DNA of 64,000 nt from Kalaharituber pfeilii (GCA_015179045.1 WHUZ01000001.1:1860001-1924000), one strand, 5' to 3'; shown: positions 31,285-44,900, counted from the stretch's first letter. The notes: generated from the letters alone by a model not told the origin. Numbers and translations: made by a program.

Positions 31285-32382
31285 TCACCTCCTCTTATTC
31301 GCAACCTTCACTCCCTTCCTCCTTCTGCCTCCCTGGCTCCCTCCAAACCCAAATAACCCACTGCCTCCTCCGGCCGCTTGACTTCCCGCATCCTCATCAA
31401 TATCCATCAAATCCTCATTTGGAAGACCTTCGTCCCCGTCCGAGATCACCCGCTTTCCCTTCCCCATCTGTCCCCCTTGGCTTCCCGCGCCTCCCCCCGG
31501 TCCTCCCGGCCCATCCTTCTTCGCCAACGCATCTCTCTTTGCCGCCACCTCCTTCTCATACTCCTCCCTTTCTTTCCTCCTCTCCACCGCAATTCTTTGA
31601 ATCTCTTCCACCTGGCCCTCAATATCCCTCAACACATCCTCGCACTGCGCTGCCCAGTTGCCCAGTGTCTTGATCATACCCGGTATTTCCTCGTCCGCGA
31701 CGTCGCGACCAGCAGCGGAGGAAACCTCGACTCGTTGGTTCGCGGTATCGAGCTTGGCGTCGAGGAGGGAAGCATAGATGGATGAGATGACAAGGTCCTC
31801 AAGGGCGCGGGCGGTGGGAAGGGAGAGGGATTTGAGGAGGTATGGGTACGAGAGGGAGAGTGAAGCTGGGGGTTGCGAGGACAGGGTGACGAGGGAGAGT
31901 TGCTTGAGTTTGTGGAGTTGGGCGTCCGTGAGGGGTGGAAGTGGGTAAGAAGAGGAGAGGTAGTCGGTGTAGGAGCCGTAGGCGAAGATGCGGAGGAGAT
32001 GGTAGTACTAGATATATTTAGGAGCATGTCAGCATCTGTACAGAAACACACCGCCTAACAAGCAGCTCTGCCAACTACTCTTGGGCTTAACCAGTACCCC
32101 CTCCTCCTCTCCTCTCCCCTTCGCAACCCCTCCTCATGAGCTCCGCACCTCTTCCCCACTTTCTAAACCAGAACTGCAACATTCTAAGGCTAAACCCACT
32201 TTAGCATATTCCTCGTTCTCATTCAGCCTCTGAATACTCTCTAGTTCCAACAGCTCCGAAAACACATAACACCCTGGTGCCTCAGTGGCCCTGGTAATGA
32301 TATCTGCTGCTTTCGCGGGGCCCGCGCCCTTGGCAAGGAGGATGAATGGCTGGAGGGCCGCCAGGGCTTTTTGGTCGGCCAT
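31285..32382 (-). CDS. CSN7: COP9 signalosome subunit 7, PCI protein, 301 aa
   Basis: Two exons: 32382-32200 and 32007-31285. The intron 32199-32008 (GTGGGT...CTAG) joins NEEYAK to YYHLLRIFAYGSYTDYL in phase. The N-terminus ALAALQPFILLAK...A.DIITRAT.AP..YVFSELLEL is typical of CSN7. The PCI part continues LTDAQLHKLKQLSLVTL, SLPTARALEDLVISSIYASLLDAKLD (winged helix), then VSSAAGRDV and a long helix from MIKTLGNW to about RDAL. The tail is Gly-rich with a basic end (GRRRKGVKVANKRR). Subunit 7 is part of the COP9 signalosome, which removes Nedd8 from cullins. The gene converges with SWD1 (297 bp between the ends) and is divergent from the UQCC2-like gene. The first donor, GTGGGT, is weaker than most here. 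Confidence 0.93.
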
Positions 32383-32758
32383 GGCTGATGGTTTAATATG
32401 GTTAGAAAGTTTGTGACTTTTCGATTGAGGCTGGTGCTGCTTGTCTAAGTATCTATGTACTTATTCATTAGATAGCTAGTCATGTATCAATTGATTACAT
32501 AAGATCCAGAGATGTGACGCTGGCAGTTGACCGGCAATCTTGGCGGCAACAGCGTTACCCTGTAAATCTTGAGCTTGGTGTGTAGGCTTAAATTACAGTT
32601 CGGCATGTATGTATATACGTCATTATAATGGCCAGCCTTAGTTACTTCCGAAATCAGACGTTGTTTACCGTTCTCAGCATCCCTCTTTTTCATCACCACA
32701 AAACACCTCCAGAAGAACATAGCATTTCCGCCACTGGATCACGACTCACACAAGCGCA
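32383..32758. promoter_or_regulatory. Divergent promoter region of CSN7 and the UQCC2-like gene
   Basis: About 376 bp separate the CSN7 start from the first possible start (32759) of the opposite gene. No specific control site was recognised. Confidence 0.45.
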
Positions 32759-32818
32759 ATGGCAGCTGTAAATCCCTCCTCCTCCCCTCTTCTCCCCATG
32801 TCCTAGCTAATCAACGTC

Positions 32819-33308
32819 ATGAAACACCTCTTTCCCCGCCCCCTTCAGAATGCAACGAAACTCCACACCACTCTGCACCGCATAGCCAACAAATGGCCCG
32901 TCGACCCGCTCCGTACGGAGCTCTCCTTCAATAACTTCCTCCGCGCGCGCGCCGCCACGCTTGAAAGCAACCCGAACGCGAAGTTCGGTAACAGCGATAT
33001 GCAGGCGCAGGTGAAGGCGCTAGAGGGACTGGTGGAGAATTCCTGGTTGAAGAAGGTAAAAAAAGGAAACATTGAACATAGGGCTCATTTGGAGATTTGA
33101 TGAAACTTCTTTTTTTTGACATGAACACATGTGCTGACGATGGGGGGAGTTGATCTGTATATAGTATCCTATTACGGACCGCACGCTGAAGCCAGCTAGT
33201 AAGCCGGAGTACTACGAGAAACTGCGCAAGGAGCTAGAAGAGGCGCCGGGAAGGTCCTGGTTGCAGGGTTTGGTGAATAGTTGGAAGGGGTATATCAGGA
33301 TGAAGTGA
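32819..33308 (+). CDS. Probable UQCC2/Cbp6-like mitochondrial complex III assembly factor, 126 aa
   Basis: Exons 32819-33055 and 33165-33308 with an intron 33056-33164 (GTAAAA...ATAG) in phase 0. The sequence has NKWPVDPLRTELSFNNFLRAR, then a central MQAQVKALEGLVENSWLKK joined to YPITDRTLKPASKPEYYEKL, then LEEAPGRSWLQGLVNSWKG. The W.DPLR....F..FL, QV.AL..L....YP and APGRSW pattern fits what I remember of fungal UQCC2/Cbp6-type proteins that assist cytochrome b synthesis. I am not certain of the family. An alternative start at 32759 with a tiny first exon (to 32767) and a 39-nt intron (GTAAAT...CTAG) would add seven residues. Divergent from CSN7. Confidence 0.6.
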
Positions 33309-34327
33309 GTATTGTTTTACAAAAGCATGGAACGGCGTAGGAGAGAGGTTCTCTTTACGGTCGGCGTCCGTGCAAATTAAGACTCTTGGGAGGTAGGCCT
33401 GGGTGGAATTGCTGGTGGATTGCTTCTCATGGGTTTGGCAAGCAGACCATCCGGACCGGGCGACCAGAGCATAAAGAAGAATATGTAAATTCAGTATATA
33501 TATGAGTTTCGGGAACTGGTGATTTTTCTTGTCGCTACACTATTATGTTTTACGGTATTATTTTGATGAAAGGAATGTTAAAGAAAAGTGAATACAAAGC
33601 GAAACAAAAACATACTATTGGACATCATTATTCCTTTTTCCTGTCATTATTGCAAATTGGCGTGATAATGAACCACGAAACATTATATTACAATACGCCG
33701 AGTCCCCCAAGTTGATATTCTCAGTCTCATACCATGACACACATTGCAAGCATTTTGGGCTAGCGACTGCGGCTGGAGGATCTTGACATGAGACTAGGTT
33801 AAAGTTGGAAGCAGTTAAATTTAAACAACATTGTCGATACTGTAATGCATATATGAGTTCCTTATATAATTTACCTCATTGCCAATGGATGAGATGGCTA
33901 CCGTTTCTGGATACAGGTTGTGCCAATTATGCTACCATCAGATCAAGTATAGTCTTGGGTTGTGCCCTTGACTTTGAAGCTTGGCACAAACTGCATCAAC
34001 TTTCTTCCAAATTGTCCAAAATCCATAACCTGATTGCTAGAATCCACAATTTGAACAGCAAGTCATTACCACTTCAAGGTGCAATGGGACGATTTGGCTA
34101 GGGCCTCACCGACCGACTTTCGGTTCACATTCAATTGTCGGGCGTAGTCAACTCCCAATTAAATCCATTGGCCCTTTAAGAAAGGCACGCCATACTGTAT
34201 ACAACGCATGAACACACGCACGCATAGCCAAACTTGCAGAGTAGAGTACTCGTTACCAGCATTTAGTGGTGCAGGTGGGGGCCAAGTAATAGGCATTGCG
34301 AGGGGTCTGTGAGCAGATGAGGTGTTC

Positions 34328-34431
34328 GGTGTTCTCGTACCTAGCCTAAGAGACGGTGTGCATCCAAGAAATAATAGCAAAGACACCGTCTGCGACGGAG
34401 GCCGACAATAATAGTCTGGGCACGAGAACAC
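34328..34431. mobile_element. Small foldback element with GTGTTCTCGTRCC ends
   Basis: The left end GTGTTCTCGTACCTAGCCT and the right end AGTCTGGGCACGAGAACAC are inverted copies (about 16 of 19 matching), about 104 bp in all. The terminal GGCACGAGAACA motif also occurs at 6393-6404, 36041-36052 and 56425-56436. No target duplication was confirmed. Confidence 0.4.
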
Positions 34432-34588
34432 TGGTGAGGCTAAAGGCCTGTAACTGACTTTTGGGAGCAAAATTGTATGGAAAATACTGTACCTGTCAGT
34501 AGCAATATCCATCCCCGATCCGGTAGACTTTTCTCGCACGGCCATACCTAACAGCCCCACCTGCATCACTAAATGCTGTTAACTATGC

Positions 34589-34700
34589 TGCATTTTGGTG
34601 TCACTATAGCGGTGTTGGGGGGTCAGTGCAGTATGATTCAGAGTGACACCCGAAAGGTATCGCGCAAGACCCCCTTGACACCCGCTCTGGTGTCAATGCA
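34589..34700. mobile_element. 112-bp imperfect foldback (MITE-like) element
   Basis: The first 35 bases (TGCATTTTGGTGTC... to GGGGGGTC) and the last 33 (GACCCCCTTGACACC... to AATGCA) form an imperfect inverted repeat with shared TGCATT, GTGTC and GGGGGTC blocks. No open frame is present. The family is unknown. Confidence 0.45.
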
Positions 34701-36001
34701 GGGAAATATGTATGTAGGCGAAACCAAGTTTGGGGGTACATGACACCCGCCATGGGAATAACTCAAGTTTTGCATACAAACCTTGCATCACAGTGTGAAG
34801 ATACAGTGGGTAGGCAAAAGTCTTAGCTACTTTATTGATTTTTGGGTGCATTTTCGAACAGTACTGAAATAAGAGATGCAAGGGGGTTCCACTCAGATGC
34901 ACATCTTGCTTTCACTTATACTGCATAATCCCGAAGCCTTTTGCCTATCATACGCACTGAAAGTTCCTCAGTGTCGTTGGTCCCGAGGTCAGTACGGACA
35001 TGCGATCATCGATGCAGACTGACGCCTTGATATCTTGTGGGCTGAGTTGTATTTCCGTATGCATAGCAAGCAAGGAGGACAGAATGTTTATTGTAAACGA
35101 TACAAGCCAACTCGCTCCCTCCACCTTGTATGGTCTAAAACTCAGAAATGAATGCGCTCCTTGATCGGATGGCCGCCGCTTTCCAAAACTAGGAATTGAC
35201 ATTCCCGAGTTGTCGGAATTACTGGTAGTTACCCTGATGCGCTTGCGAGTGCAACAGAGTACTTTGCAACAAGCATTGTTTTTTCTTGCTTAGCACATGA
35301 TGATCAGCAGTTTTCATTGATTATCCCGCCAAGTTCCGCACTCACGGGAACCTCACACCATTCTTTGAATTTTAACCCTTGAATAAAAGTAAACCATTTA
35401 TTCGTAGTCGTTCACGGCAGTGCCCTTAAATTATTACTACCCTGGATTACTACTTACCAAACATCCATGTGTTCAGATCAAAAGAACTATCTAAACTACT
35501 ACCGGGCCTGCCAAGAGATCTGTATTCACGAAGGAGGGAATGCAAGTGGAAGCAAAAGAAAGGAGTCTGGGTTTGAAGTACTGACTCGTCAAGACACTAG
35601 CGAGACTAGTAAAGGGATTAGGTAGAATCCTTGGAGAGACTATGGATATGGAGCCTCAGATGATGGATCAAAGCGTAAGTGGCCTAGAGCAGGGGAGAAG
35701 ACTGCTCGCCATTCATTCAAGGACTTTCCAGTATGGAGGAAGTGGAGTTCAGGAGAGGCGGTGGCGATGGAAGAAACGGGGAAGGGGAGAGACCGAGGGT
35801 CTTTATATTCGGGTGTTTCTCTTTTGGTGTATTATTTCCTACGGAGGCGCCTTCGGCTCCTGCCATAGCACCCAAGGTGGCGTGTAATTCAGGATCGAAA
35901 TTAAAAGTACGCGTAAACTGGGAAACAGCAAATTGGTAAGCCTTTTACACACAAGTTGGTCAGTGCAATGGAGAATTCGCATTCTAGAACTTCATTGTAT
36001 A

Positions 36002-36108
36002 CAGTGACCTGTAAAAAATCTTAGGAATTACGAGAGTCTAGGCACGAGAACAGGAATTACGCAATATTTCGGTAAGTGCCTAATCCCCAAACCTTTTATG
36101 GGTCACTG
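36002..36108. mobile_element. 107-bp MITE with CAGTGACC ends and TA duplication
   Basis: It starts CAGTGACCTGTAAAA and ends TTTTATGGGTCACTG, flanked on both sides by TA. The TA duplication and short terminal inverted repeats fit a non-autonomous Tc1/mariner-type element. It carries an internal GGCACGAGAACA at 36041-36052. Confidence 0.6.
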
Positions 36109-39100
36109 TACCATTTTTTCTATTTCGGTTGCTCTGTTGCAACTGTTTAAGAGCATAAATCCATCCCGCTAGTCAGAAACATTGCCTTTTCGAATTGAAT
36201 AGACATGCCTTTTTCGACCCGTTTTCAAATTAAGCAGGATTGTTCGGGGATTCCCGAAATGGCAAGCCTGGCCGATGCGACCTAGGTACTGTACTCCGTA
36301 CATCTGCATGCATGTCTTTAGGAAACTCGCACAAGACATTACAGATTATGTGCATAACGGGACGCAGATTAACAGCCTTGAGTTTGATTTGTTGTTGGCA
36401 TCATCCCAACATTCGTTGCACAACTAGCCCGATAGCAACCTGGGACTGGTTGGTATTACCAAACCCAACCTCTTCACCTCAAAGAAGAGGTTGTTGTCCA
36501 TGTTAGTGATCGACGACTTGGGTTGGGATTCAGAAGCTGTGAACCCCTGCGATGAGATTCGAGGCATACAGTTTTTTGCTGAACAATACCACAGATAAAC
36601 CTACTTTAAATATTGTGTTGGCATCGGAAGAAGTCGTTAGCTAACTGGATACACCAACCTCGCAACAAGTTTAAGTAGAAAATGAAGGCGCACAGCCGCG
36701 GCTTACGCCTAAACATAAAAAATTGCGGTATATAATAGCGCACTTGCACTTCCAGTGTACATATTCTTTCAGGCTCCAGATCCATGTGCCGCAACAGCCA
36801 TGTCTAAGGCAATCGGCGCCGGCACAAGCCCGTGCTGCAAAGTGCTTATATTGCTCCGTAAATTTGGCCGGATTATTCCGATTGTGAGGAGCAGAATTAC
36901 TCACACCTCACAAGCAAGCAATCTATCTTCGAATACATGTTGAGCTATTAAAGTCTTGAGGCGAAAACTGACATTGCAATATACCCAAACATGAATTGAA
37001 GAAATTGAAGCCTGATTTGGTTAGTAGGTGATTCCTAGGCTAGGATTCAGGTACCGTACTGGAGTGCACATCGTAAAATCCCGAATTGAACTACTGTAAG
37101 AAATCATCACCAGCATCGCCGATCGGTTATCCAGGAAAGGTTTTTTATCCGAACGACTAGTCACCGAGACACCCGATGCCAGCTGCAGTGCAGAATTGTA
37201 TGCACAGACTTCTAGCTTCCACTTGGCTGACGGTTCGCAAAATTCAGCTCCATACCAATGCAATGTTGAGCTTGTGAATTGGAGCATGCTGATGGGTGGC
37301 TGGAATTACTGAGATTCGGTCACTGCGTCAGCCAGCATATATGTGAGACATTGGGCCGCTGAGAAGGACGGTACACTACTAGTACCATTCCAGCCTCAAT
37401 AATAATTATCGCCATATGCATACCCTAGCATTATATGCAATGTTCAATCATGTAGGTCATATTCATATTATCGTGTGATGAATGCAAGAATACCGCATCC
37501 ACCTGATCTATGCAGTGCAAGGGCTTGTCAATCAGTTAGTCCTCCCCTAAGTAGGTTTAGCTATTCAGTGTGCTTGTTCAAAACCCAGCTAATACAATTC
37601 GACTTTCAATCTCAATTATTCTACCACTGTCTTATAAGGGTATGCGGCTTTCGAATAAACGTATGGCTGGTAGGAACATGTACTCTCCACTTAAACCATG
37701 GCTGGCAACTCCGCCTGCATCGCTAGCTGCTTGCTGTGTGCTCCATACTTGCATTAATCATGCATGTAGCGTGACTGGAAGTTCTTGCCCAGGCGGGGCC
37801 AGCAGCGATCACAAACTGCAAGGCTTCATCAGCTGGAGTGTGTGATTACGACACCGGGTGAGCTCGATATTAGCGAACAGGTGGAGAAGCTTCCGTTGAA
37901 GTGCATTGATCCTTGCGTTGTTGAAATTGTACTGTATAGATGGCTCAATTTTTACAAGTAAATTCTAGTAGGAGGTTTCTTAGGTTGAATGCATTAGTAT
38001 GCTCGTCACTAGACATAAAGCAGCTATGATTGTCTTTGTGTGCCCACCTGACCGTCATATCCTATGCACGAGCCTCGAATTCGGCCCATAATACAAGCAG
38101 TCAGCATAGCCTTGTGGTGAACTTAGTCACAGTGCTCCACAGTAATCTAGAGTACCTCATGCTATCTCGTTGTGAAGACTAGAGAGGTTTTCAAGAGATC
38201 AGAGGTAGGTTAAAGGATTAGAGTTATGATGAAGCGGGGCTTCATATTTCTGTAGTCAAAGTGATCATATACCGTAGAAGTTAGGTCATATGAGACTACT
38301 ATGTTTTAAGATACCATCGGTTTTGAGAAACTACTATCAACTCAGATTCCGATGAAAGTGATTATGAGGAAGAGTGGCACCTACAGCATGTATTCACATT
38401 ATGAAACTATCACTACTACAAGGCTACGGGTGGAGAGGAGCGCCCCCACTGTTTGGTCTTAAGGTGCGTCTCTTATAACCTAATTCCTAAGATAGAGCCA
38501 CAGCCATTAACTGGATCCAATACTAGTACCTACATACTCAAATGCCTCCGTACGGTTGAGGTGTGTAATGCCAATTCCTGCATGTGACCTGTGAACAAAA
38601 TAATTTTATAACTGTACTCGTCAATCGCGCTATGTAGCGGGAATACAGCTAAATAGTTCCCCATGTGATCGGATGCTTTATACTGGTGGCATGTAAAGTT
38701 GGTATGCTTGAAAGTGGATCTTATCCCTTGCATGGTTGAGTCTGTGACAGAAGAGATTCTGCTACAAGTGCATTTTAAGCGGTATAATGAATACGTAAAT
38801 TTCAGAATTTGGTTTCAGTAAGCTCTGAAACACCGAGGTTGACCTAGCGCAAGCTAAAGGAGGTTTTAAACCAATCAAGTATCAGAATTACCCCGTTGCC
38901 AGTAATTTTTCCAGCTTGTTCCAACTCAATGGTGCTAGCAACTTGCGTGATGCAATGAATGACGGTTGGAGATTGTCTGAAACGCCAGCCTGAAGTCCCT
39001 ATGTGTGTCCAAATAGAAGTACGTATACCCGAGCGGATCAGGACGCACTTGCGGTGGTCAGTCCAGGTTCCTGTCCACTTTGCAGTTAACAAGTGACATA

Positions 39101-40449
39101 TCCTTCGACAAGTTTTGCTTACATTAATTGTATTAATGCACGCTCGCCCAAAACTGCCGAGGCTCTTGATTTTGACCAATCAAATCACAGATGTCACACG
39201 CAACCCCGCTCTTGTTACACAGACATTGACGTTGACGTGTCAAATCACATATCAGACTGCTACCCCAGGCAGAAGGCTGCATGTCCTAGGCGGGCGACTT
39301 TCTCAAAACTCTCTAGCCTCTGAACCACCCTCGCAAATTCCTGGTTACAGACTCTGTACCATGGTCTAGGATTATATCTTGCAGCACTTAATAGCACTTG
39401 TACTTTGATTACATGTATGGTATGCAAATATATCATAGTCTTTGAGTGCACTGTATTACGAGATTTGACTTTCAGTATCCGTAATCAATGTACTCCAAAG
39501 CCAGTATGAACCTGATTGTATCCTTAACTGTCAAGCAGCATGTCTAGTCTGGTTGCACCAACCCTCCGACCGTACAGCATGTCGTGTGAGCATAAATTTT
39601 TCTAAGACTGGTCTTGTTGATATGGGACATTCCCTCTGCGACCGTAGCATATTGCCGTAAGGCGTGAGCTGCATGCATATGGTGGCGCTATAGCCAATTT
39701 GAGGAAGGTGATAGGTGAGCTCAAATGTGCCAGATAAGCTTGCAAGTGAAATGTGGACAGAGTGAGGTGATGCTATTCGGATGAAGCAAAATGTCATGGT
39801 GATATCATGAATGGGGGGTTTGTTTTCTTGAGTAAATTCACAATAATTTCTCAAACATACCAAAACAATAAATCATGCTCTGTGTGAGCATTTTCTGGAC
39901 CCGCGCAAATCGATCGGATACACAACTTTGGCCTTCCAAGCATCGGTACTCAGAGCAAGAAGTGATGAGTACCACGACAAAATAAACTTAAGGTACCAAG
40001 ATATGACATTTAAGCTCTAATCGGTGTTGTGATAGCCTAAGGCGCATTGCATTCAGATGAAGTGTAAATCTGTCTTGTAAGCAGCATTTGCCAGGGTTCA
40101 GCGCTGTGATAACACATGTGAGCTACTGTACGAGTAGAGTACATATGGTTTATACCTCCGGACTTCGCAATCATACTAATACATACATATCAGCAAATAT
40201 TTCCTGACCCGTTCAATTTGAAAGCAAACCTAACGCGGCACCAGCATATGTAGGGAGAAGTAGCATCCCGACTCACCGTTGCTCTTTACATTTGGCCTGT
40301 CTAGTTCCTAGAAAACGATTGTCGCTGCGAAACGTCCAGTGCGCTCTTGAATAAGACCAACTCGGTGAATAAGTCTATATCAGGCCTGAATCAATGAGCT
40401 AATGCAATTTAATAGGACATGTTTTCAGTGAAATGTGGTGACAGTTTGG

Positions 40450-40910
40450 CCTAGCTATACCGGACCTCGTTAAAGGAAACCTTGCTACACCGGACGACCC
40501 TTGACGGTTTTTGCAATTCACATACAAAAAAATTAGCTATACCGGACACCCAGTTAAACTGGACCGGACAACAAAACTATAGACTTTTAATTTCAAATTA
40601 CATACAAACTAACTAGCTGAACTGGATAGGCCTCAACCATGAAACTTCTTCTGTACCTTCTGTGTGTTATAGTGTTATTATTGATGTATTCTCAATATCT
40701 TGAATTCAATGTTCAGAGTTCTGTAATATCTTGGGAGATTGAGAAGAGACTACCCCGCTGGAATACCAGTCTCCAGGCATATTGTATCTCTCAATTGGCT
40801 TAGTAAGTTCTTTACCCCCCCAGCAGGCACCCCTGCAAAATTTGTTATACCGGACGCTAGGTTAAACCGGATAGAAAGTGTTGGATTTCGTCCGGTATAG
40901 CAAGGTGTAA
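40450..40910 (+). mobile_element. Pogo/Fot1-like non-autonomous TIR element, copy 1
   Basis: The left end reads TAGCTATACCGGAC and the right end GTCCGGTATAGCAAGGTGTA, with several inner TATACCGGAC repeats. The right 260 bp (about 40650-40910) is the reverse complement, by eye, of 53728-53990, including CAGGCACCCCTGCAAAATTTG and CTCAATCTCCCAAGATATTAC (read inverted). No transposase frame is present. Confidence 0.6.
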
Positions 40911-41914
40911 CTATATGAGCCGGATGGAAGATGTCGGTTTGGAGAGTATGTACTAGATATGTAGTAGTATTGCATATATACGTACCTAGAAGATATCAGT
41001 GACAAGGATGCTAAGCATACCTCATAAGACTATACCCTTCGAATAAGACCGTAAACATGTATAAGATCCTAGTAGCTGTACCCTTACATGCATAGGTTTC
41101 GTATATAAGATATGGCAGTTTTATGGTATAATGCTTGGCCTAGAGCGACAGTTTCATTTGGTTCAGTGTAGCTTGGAAGCAGATTTTTCTGAAAAAGCAT
41201 GTGTGAGTGAGTTATTGTCGATAGGATTAAGACTCGCTAACCTATAGAGCTCACGTTTCTTATTGATATTTCATCATGCGAAAAAAGATCAAGGCAATGC
41301 ATCACATTGGTAACATTCACTGCAACGCCCAAGGTGCTGATGCTACGGCCTCTATGCTTGCCCTCGCCCTTGAAGGACTCGCTTTCCACTTACCGCCGCC
41401 CCTTCCGCCGCGCGTGAGTGGACGAACTAAGACAAACGCACCACTCTACAGATGACTACTGCTAGACACAGGACCAGACTATTTGTATTAGTCGCGGCGC
41501 TAGAGAGCACTAATTTGCAATGTTTGGGAGAAATTCCGCAGCAAGTTCTGCCAATAAGTACGACGTAGGATGTTGTGACTAACGAGCGTGGGATGCTTGT
41601 GATGAGATTGAATCGATATGTTGGTGGTTTGAGACCAGTAGGTTGGTTGGTTTTGTCAAGTGCAAATGTATTGCTTCTTCTCTACCTAACCAGACTGAAG
41701 TCATGCGGATAACACCGTCCTCCGTACCTTCAACCAATAATCCTAGCTTGTGCGCTTTGTTGGTTACAGAACCTTGCGTTTTCATGTGCAACAATGGCCC
41801 TCTGTATAAGAGTTTGGCCATATGCATTGCCCTTTCCTTGCAATCATAATTCTTCCGAGGTGGCTACATGAGGAGCATTCGGCAAAGTGGAGATACTGTA
41901 TGTGAATGGATTCG

Positions 41915-41985
41915 GTTTAGTCGGCGTAGCGGATGCACGCGCGTGCTGGCGAATGCATATGCGCATGCGCATGCAACGCAGGAGA
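41915..41985. repeat. Alternating purine-pyrimidine GC block, possible copy 3 of the GCATATGCGC repeat
   Basis: Contains GATGCACGCGCGTGC and TGCATATGCGCATGCGCATG, a 20-base alternating purine-pyrimidine stretch. The reverse complement shares GCGCGTGCATCC and CATATGC blocks with 18990-19060. Confidence 0.4.
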
Positions 41986-44900
41986 ACGCTAGCGTTGATC
42001 ATGACTACGTACCTGTTTCTCTTTCGACCTTCCTCGAGGGACAAAGTCGAGTAGGTAACCGGTTTTGTATTGGTAGCTGGAGGCTGCTCGATCTCCTTGG
42101 CAATTTGCATGAAAGATAGTTATCAAAGGGGTAGTCTTTTGCGCCCAAAAAGGGCATGTTCGAAATTCTAATGTAATATACAGTATACATTTATACTGTC
42201 CCATTATCACTGGTCTTGAATGCGCTCCAGCACATGTGATCAACTCTATAGGGTACTGTATTGTGTACTCGAGTGACTCCAAAGAAAATATCGCCACTCC
42301 ACCTGGTATGCATAATAACCTTCATGAAGGGAACCACTCTAGAGCAGCTCTACCCTCCCTCCATCCACGTTCCACCCCTGTCCCCCCCTCCCCCCCCTCT
42401 GCCCTTAGCAGCCTATGCCTACAGTATCCAGCCTTGGTACTTTCTAGCAGAGTGGCGCTCATAAACGCTTCCCGAATTTCCTCTAGGGCTGCAACAACCT
42501 TGCCTTGTGTAATCTGCAGGCATCGACAGCGAGCGGCCTACTTTTGACTTGCGTTAGCAATCTGTCGCCGTCGAACAACAAATCAATTGAAATCATGGTC
42601 GTAAAATGGATGGATATGGGCCCCTTAAAATTGTCACTGAATAGATGAGTATCGGTCCCGTTCGTTGACAGAATCGAATCGTCTTTCTACTGTACTATAT
42701 CCAATGAGTGATAGCTGGACTATCATATGAACTTGAATCATCTAGCGCTGTCCTGGGCTTCCATCTGACCTCGCCGGTGTCCGCTTTGGTTTCTATACCA
42801 CTTTCCCTGTTCCTGTGTTCATACATTCTGCAGAACACAGGAGATGCAGAACAGAAGCCTCAAATAGATTAGGTTGCTGTGCACCCAGTCCAAACCCTTC
42901 CTCGTCTTCTACAAACCCCTAGACTCAGCTAGTCGTTGCACATCTGCTCGTGCTCCGTCACAAACCCCTCCCCACCCACCCACCCTCACCCCAGCCAAAC
43001 AATAATCTAGGATTTAGGTGACTTAGCGAAAAGGACTGATCAGCGCAACAACTCAGTTTTCGCTGCCTCTCCCTTTCATTCATCAATCCCTTCTTGCCCA
43101 TAGGATAGGACATAAACGTTCCACTTTCTTTTGCTTCCTTGAGCCCCCCTCTGATTGTCCTCCTTCCACACACTGCCCGCCAACCCTCCTCTAACTAAAG
43201 CCCCACGCATGCAACAACAGTGGTGTTAGTAGAGGGTATCGTTTCTTGAATCTGAAAGCGCCGCACATTCAATATATATAAAGAAAAAAAAAAAAAAAAA
43301 TAGGGCTTAGGAGCAACGTGAATTTGGTGAATTAACAACAGAAATACTATCGCCAAGAGTTCCGATAAAATAGCAGGCGGGGCCCCCCGGGGACTGGTTT
43401 CTTTACTTCCCTCGGTCTGATTCGATTTTAAGTCATTGGAAATACACAGCTTTTCTCTCAGGTCCAGACAAACAAAAGAGAGATAAGGAAACATAGGCAC
43501 CCATCGTATGAATTGACTCATTTCCATCTATCCGACCGGATACCTGCCACCATCCAGCTAGCGAATCCGATAAGTGTCGTGACACCGGGCTTCGGCGACG
43601 CCGTACAGAATTACTTGTACATAGTATTTCCATACGAAGATACAACAAATTAGTCGACATCAGGCGGTGGTGTGGTGAATTTATTAGAGTTCAAATCTCA
43701 TAGGCTCTTAGCTTAAGGCTGCTTCGTTACCAAAGATTGGTCCTAGCGCTACAGCTGCTTGCCTCGGAGCCTGTGAGGGACACGAGGGCAACATACACAA
43801 AAGGAACGGGAGTCAGAGCTTAAGGTTACGAGACTAAGCTTAAGAGGCGATCGAACTTTAACGCCAACTCAAGTTAGAGCTAGACACAAGGCAGAACGGA
43901 TAAGGCAGCTGGCAGTGTATCACATTTCGGGCGCAAGGGTGTAGGACAGCTGTCAATATATCATCCGAAGAATATAGAGACAGCTGGGTGCCTAATTTGG
44001 GATATTTGGTTTCGCTGTGAGAAATTGAGTTTCTGTTTCTTTGTGTGTGTGTGTGTGTGTCAAAGCTGGTTATAAGGGCTGGGAGTGTGTGTGAGGAGAT
44101 TGGCAATTATTGTGAGTATAACCCAAATATACCTTGGAAATTGTATCGTGTTGGCGCATGTGCTGGTACAATATCCTAGTGGGGTGCCTTTTTCGACTTC
44201 ATGATGGCGATTGTGGTCGACCGTTCCTTGCCATGTTGCCGGCAAGATAGCAGCGAAAACCACGAATATGCATTGATAAAACAGTCCATCTCCGATTTCT
44301 GCACAGGAGTGTGATTGGCCTTTTGCCGAGGCTCAACGATCGATCGAGGTGGCTAACTTCCGTCTTTTGTGCATCTATGCACATTCCCAGTTTTTGTTGT
44401 CCAGGCATAATTATCCCTAGGAATTCGTCAACAATCGCAATTGAGCACGGCACGGATTGTCTAACGACCACTGACAAACGTTCTTAACGAGATACGACTT
44501 GAAACGCTAATTTTCGGAGTTCTTTTTTGGTTTCGTCTTCTGGGAACTGTTTTTTTCATATCTTCATACTGCTATTTAATAAGACAGTGAGGCAAGAGGA
44601 AGTCCATTATACATCATTATTATACTACGAAGCGCAAACAGCATTTTAGCGTGCATCTTTGAACAAGTCGACATTATTTGTGGTCTGTGCAAGTGTTGTG
44701 TATTGAAGTTTTCTTTGACGATATACTAACTAACTGTGAGTTGCCCTTCTCCCTATTTTACTTCGCCATATTCAGCAGGCATTGGTGGTTACTCGTTGGT
44801 TGGAAGATGCCCGCATTCAGGTTTTCGCGCGGCACGCCTCATTGCTTCACTTTTCCAGTTCCAGTGGCCTAGATCTGCGTGCGAACGGCAGATCTTGCCT

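Noticed and set aside
31254..31785. Pro/Ser-rich plus-strand frames
   Set aside because: Antisense shadows of the CSN7 second exon.
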